Of a DNA stretch of 64,000 bases, positions 61,506 to 64,000 are shown piece by piece. The position numbers and the translations under genes are program-made. Within the stretch, counting starts at the first letter, position 1; each line of letters opens with the position of its first letter. The stretch comes from Tetrahymena elliotti 4EA (lineage: Eukaryota; Ciliophora; Oligohymenophorea; Hymenostomatida; Tetrahymenidae). The notes under the pieces are model-generated. The model ran no database searches. It was not told where the DNA came from and saw nothing but the letters and a program-made list of their open reading frames with translations. The stretch covers positions 372,001-436,000 of the forward strand of contig AFXF02001505.1 of the NCBI GenBank assembly GCA_000231825.2, given 5' to 3'.

Positions 61506-63221
61506 ATGAAAGAAATTGAAGGTAAAGTAGATTAAGATATTAAAGAAGAGGTGAAAAGTGAAATGTTCCTTTCATCTGAGATGAATCAAGAAATTATCAA
61601 AAACTTTCATGAAATAAAGTAATAAGAGGATGAAAATGAAAATAGTTGCTTAAGTCCTAAAATAAATAGAATATTTACTTTCTTTTTCTATACGATCATT
61701 TCATTTATCCTTTTTTCTTTATCGTTGGTGATCTTAATTGTTGTTATGCTTGCTTTTAGTATAATATCATTAGTTAAAAAGGAATGTAGTAACTTTTTTC
61801 TTTCAATAAATATACTTATATGCATGACATCTACAGCATATTCATTTGTGGTTTTCTTTTTTTTTGAAAATGAAAATGAATATATTAGCCTTCTTATTTA
61901 AGACAGCGTATCCTTTGTAGCTTCTTCTTTTCTTGTATTTTCTTTTATCAAGACAAGTTTAGATAGTTACAATAACAGACTTACTTTATACTCCTAATTT
62001 AAAGTAATAAATAACATAGGGTAGGATCCTATTATAAATACTTTACAATATATAAATAATAAAAGGGAAGATAGTAAAGGACATTTATTTGATTACTTTT
62101 CAAAATATTTGTAAATTGATTTAAGTATCTATCCAAAAGTATCTACTAAATTTAAATTGCTGAGTATCACAGGAAAATCAATTGAAAGAGAAATCTCCTT
62201 TTTTTTTGAAGATTTTTCGGATTACATCAAACCTAATTTTTAGAATTTCTTTTATTTAGTTTTGATTATTCTCATTAAATTGGCTTTTGTTTCATACTAT
62301 ATCTATCTGAAATCAAAAACGCTTAATTCTAGAGAAATATTTGATATGAGTGTAGTTATTTTTGTCTTTTTATATTGTGCTTTTAACATCAATAGAATTC
62401 TTGGAAACAATGACCTCAAAAGAAAATAATAATTCATGGTTAAAATTAATAAGTTTATTGATTTTGAAGATATAAATAAAGAAAACTATCCAACTAAATT
62501 AGACATTACTTGTCCTGTTAGTCTTGAGTGTTGGGACAATTCTAGAAAAATAGTTTTAACTGAATAAAAAGAGCTATTATAAGATTTAGAGCTTTCATAT
62601 TTTTGCTTTATGTTTTATTATCTTTTTATGATTCTGATTTGTGCTTCTTTCTACTTCGATCTTGATTGGATTATTCCTAAGGATTCTCATTTAATGAACC
62701 CTCTGATCATTATAATTTCTACATTTAACTTTGTTTTCTTAACTACATTTTTGGTTTTTAGATTCAAGGAAGGGGATGCTTTTAATGAGACTTTTGAAGA
62801 TATTGAGTATACAATTTCTTGCAATCAAGATATGATTTCAGATTTGATGACTATGTATGCAGAGTTTTTTGAAAAAAATGAAAAATATGAAGAACTCAGA
62901 TATACAAGATATGGAATTTTAATTAAAAAAATTAAGCTTCTCAGCAAAGAATACATAAAAAAATAACAGCCATATAACCAAGTTGTATATACTTTAAGTC
63001 AAAAGAATATTTTAAGAAAATAAATTCTGAATGATGTAAGTATCAGTTTAGCTAAAATAAAATAGTCAATTCAAACAGATAACAAATAGTTTAGTTATAA
63101 GTTCATGAATTTAGTAGAAGTTAAATTAAATGATTTTCTATTTACTTTAGGCATTGCTATGATTTCATTCTTACCCACTATTGTACCTAAATTTATTTCA
63201 TTCTTTGTATAAAAGTAATGA
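61506..63221 (+). CDS. Multi-pass membrane protein of unknown family, 571 aa
   Basis: One open frame of 572 codons from ATG (MKEIEGKVDQDIKEEVKSEM) to TGA at 63219. A cytosolic acidic N-terminus precedes hydrophobic segments at about 61685-61770 (FILFSLSLVILIVVMLAFSI), 61800-61870, 61900-61960, 62240-62310 (FFYLVLIILIKLAFVSYYIY), 62345-62395 (VVIFVFLYCAFNI), 62600-62660 (YFCFMFYYLFMILICASFYF) and 62695-62765. A last one, ending GIAMISFLPTIVPKFISFF, lies near 63145-63205. That gives about eight helices in two groups separated by a loop of ~90 residues, plus a helical C-terminal arm, FFEKNEKYEELRYTRYGILI. No transporter or channel signature is recognised. It may be a ciliate-specific family. Transmembrane count and topology are estimates. 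Confidence 0.75.
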
Positions 63222-63445
63222 ACAAAATAATTATTTAAATGTTTGTTTTTTTTATGTTATGTTTAAAAATTTTATCTGAATCGATAAAAATCCTTTTCAG
63301 CTTGAATTAACTAATTTTTTTAGATATTTTTATAAACAAATCGACTAATATTTTTGATTGATAATTATGTATTAAATATTTTTAAGTCTGAATTTTTTCT
63401 TTCTTTTTAAAAATAAATTTTGAAATTAATATTAGTCAAAAAAAG
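63222..63445. other. Short intergenic region
   Basis: About 220 bp between two plus-strand genes, the shortest spacer in the window. AT-rich; no clear signal. Confidence 0.4.
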
Positions 63446-64000
63446 ATGGAATTTTTAATGGAACAACAAAAAAGTTTTTATGAAATAAAAAAGATTTATA
63501 TTCTTTGAATTTAAAGTGTAAACACTCAATATCAAAATAAAATCATTTATGGTAATGATATTGATTATAAAAATGAATGGCTTTAAAATTCTATCTCATT
63601 TGGACTAATTATTAATAATATTAAAGAAATTAAGAAAATTTAAGAATATTTTAATTTTTAACTTACAAATTCCCTAAACATAGGTCTAATAAATCTTTTG
63701 TATATAATTTAAGAAAGCAGAGACACTAACCAGCCTGTAAAAAATAATATCAATAATGATGCAAGTAGTGATTAATTTATAATTTATCTATTTTAGTTAA
63801 AAATAAAATAAATATAACCGTTGTAAATATTATGATGATATATTTTCTATTTCGGAAAAGAAAAAATGGTATTTCTAATATAAAATCTGGCCATTAAATT
63901 TTATAAATATAAAGATATCCATAATCTATCAGCAATCTCACAAGACAAAGGATTTAAACTTATTTCAATTCTATAAAAATATAGCAAGCTAGATAAAACT
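63446..64000 (+). CDS. Start of an unknown gene running off the right edge
   Basis: A candidate first exon starts MEFLMEQQKSFYEIKK at 63446. A frame reading NTQYQNKIIYGNDIDYKNEW, then ISFGLIINNIKEIKKIQEYF and IGLINLLYIIQESRDTNQPV, covers about 63520-63775. A third stretch, in a different frame, reads YDDIFSISEKKKWYFQYKIW near 63830-63880 and continues to the edge. These have protein-like composition and must be joined by introns whose borders I could not fix; a TGA near 63506 would have to be spliced out. It is helical, soluble-looking and of unknown family. The gene is incomplete at its 3' end. Confidence 0.45.

Overview
The window is about three-quarters A+T or more. Many reading frames run through TAA and TAG, which must be read as glutamine, and every convincing gene ends at TGA. 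Small AT-rich GT..AG introns are common. This is the ciliate nuclear code with the base composition of Tetrahymena or a close relative. Genes read through without internally eliminated sequences, so the DNA looks macronuclear. The organism is inferred from code, composition and gene families, not from a marker gene. A standard-code ORF search breaks almost every gene here into fragments.

Layout. 1-684: possible 3' end of a gene. 1554-4224 (+): dynamin-related GTPase. 5412-6624 (-): CEP41-like rhodanese-domain protein. 7824-9775 (-): CBS-containing enzyme of the IMP dehydrogenase/GMP reductase family. 11142-11868 (+): small LYR-motif protein. 13105-13808 (+): acidic protein with uncertain 3' structure. 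14064-16811 (+): RRM/RS/RGG RNA-binding protein with a 1.2-kb intron. 18202-18870 (+): unknown. 21308-22333 (+): adenosine deaminase-like (N6-methyl-AMP deaminase type). 24262-25011 (+): small anchored protein. 25722-29362 (-): voltage-sensor-like membrane domain fused to a class III cyclase. 30840-34787 (-): three-repeat Myb protein with a Q-rich tail. 36159-38721 (+): protein with two cyclic-nucleotide-binding-like domains. 39235-42006 (+): 923-residue Q/N/S-rich orphan. 43244-48720 (+): ankyrin repeats fused to an AGC-type kinase. 49621-50469 (-): membrane-anchored nitroreductase. 51069-53652 (-): Q/N/P-rich protein with C-terminal EF-hand-like segments. 54431-55399 (+): unknown. 56115-59701 (-): calpain-like protein that has lost its catalytic residues. 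61506-63221 (+): multi-pass membrane protein. 63446-64000 (+): start of a further gene.

There are no operons. Genes stand alone, separated by 0.5 to 2.4 kb of very AT-rich DNA. Several fit ciliate cell biology: CEP41 (ciliary tubulin glutamylation in animals), a membrane cyclase, a CNB-domain protein, an AGC-type kinase and a calpain-like protein. I see no evidence that they form one system. I found no tRNA or rRNA genes, CRISPR arrays or mobile elements.

The points most worth checking are the pseudo-calpain, the sensor-cyclase fusion, the ankyrin-kinase fusion with its very long disordered linker, the purine enzyme lacking the usual Arg-Tyr flap, and a 32-nt intron. Exon boundaries were read by eye and are approximate unless stated.
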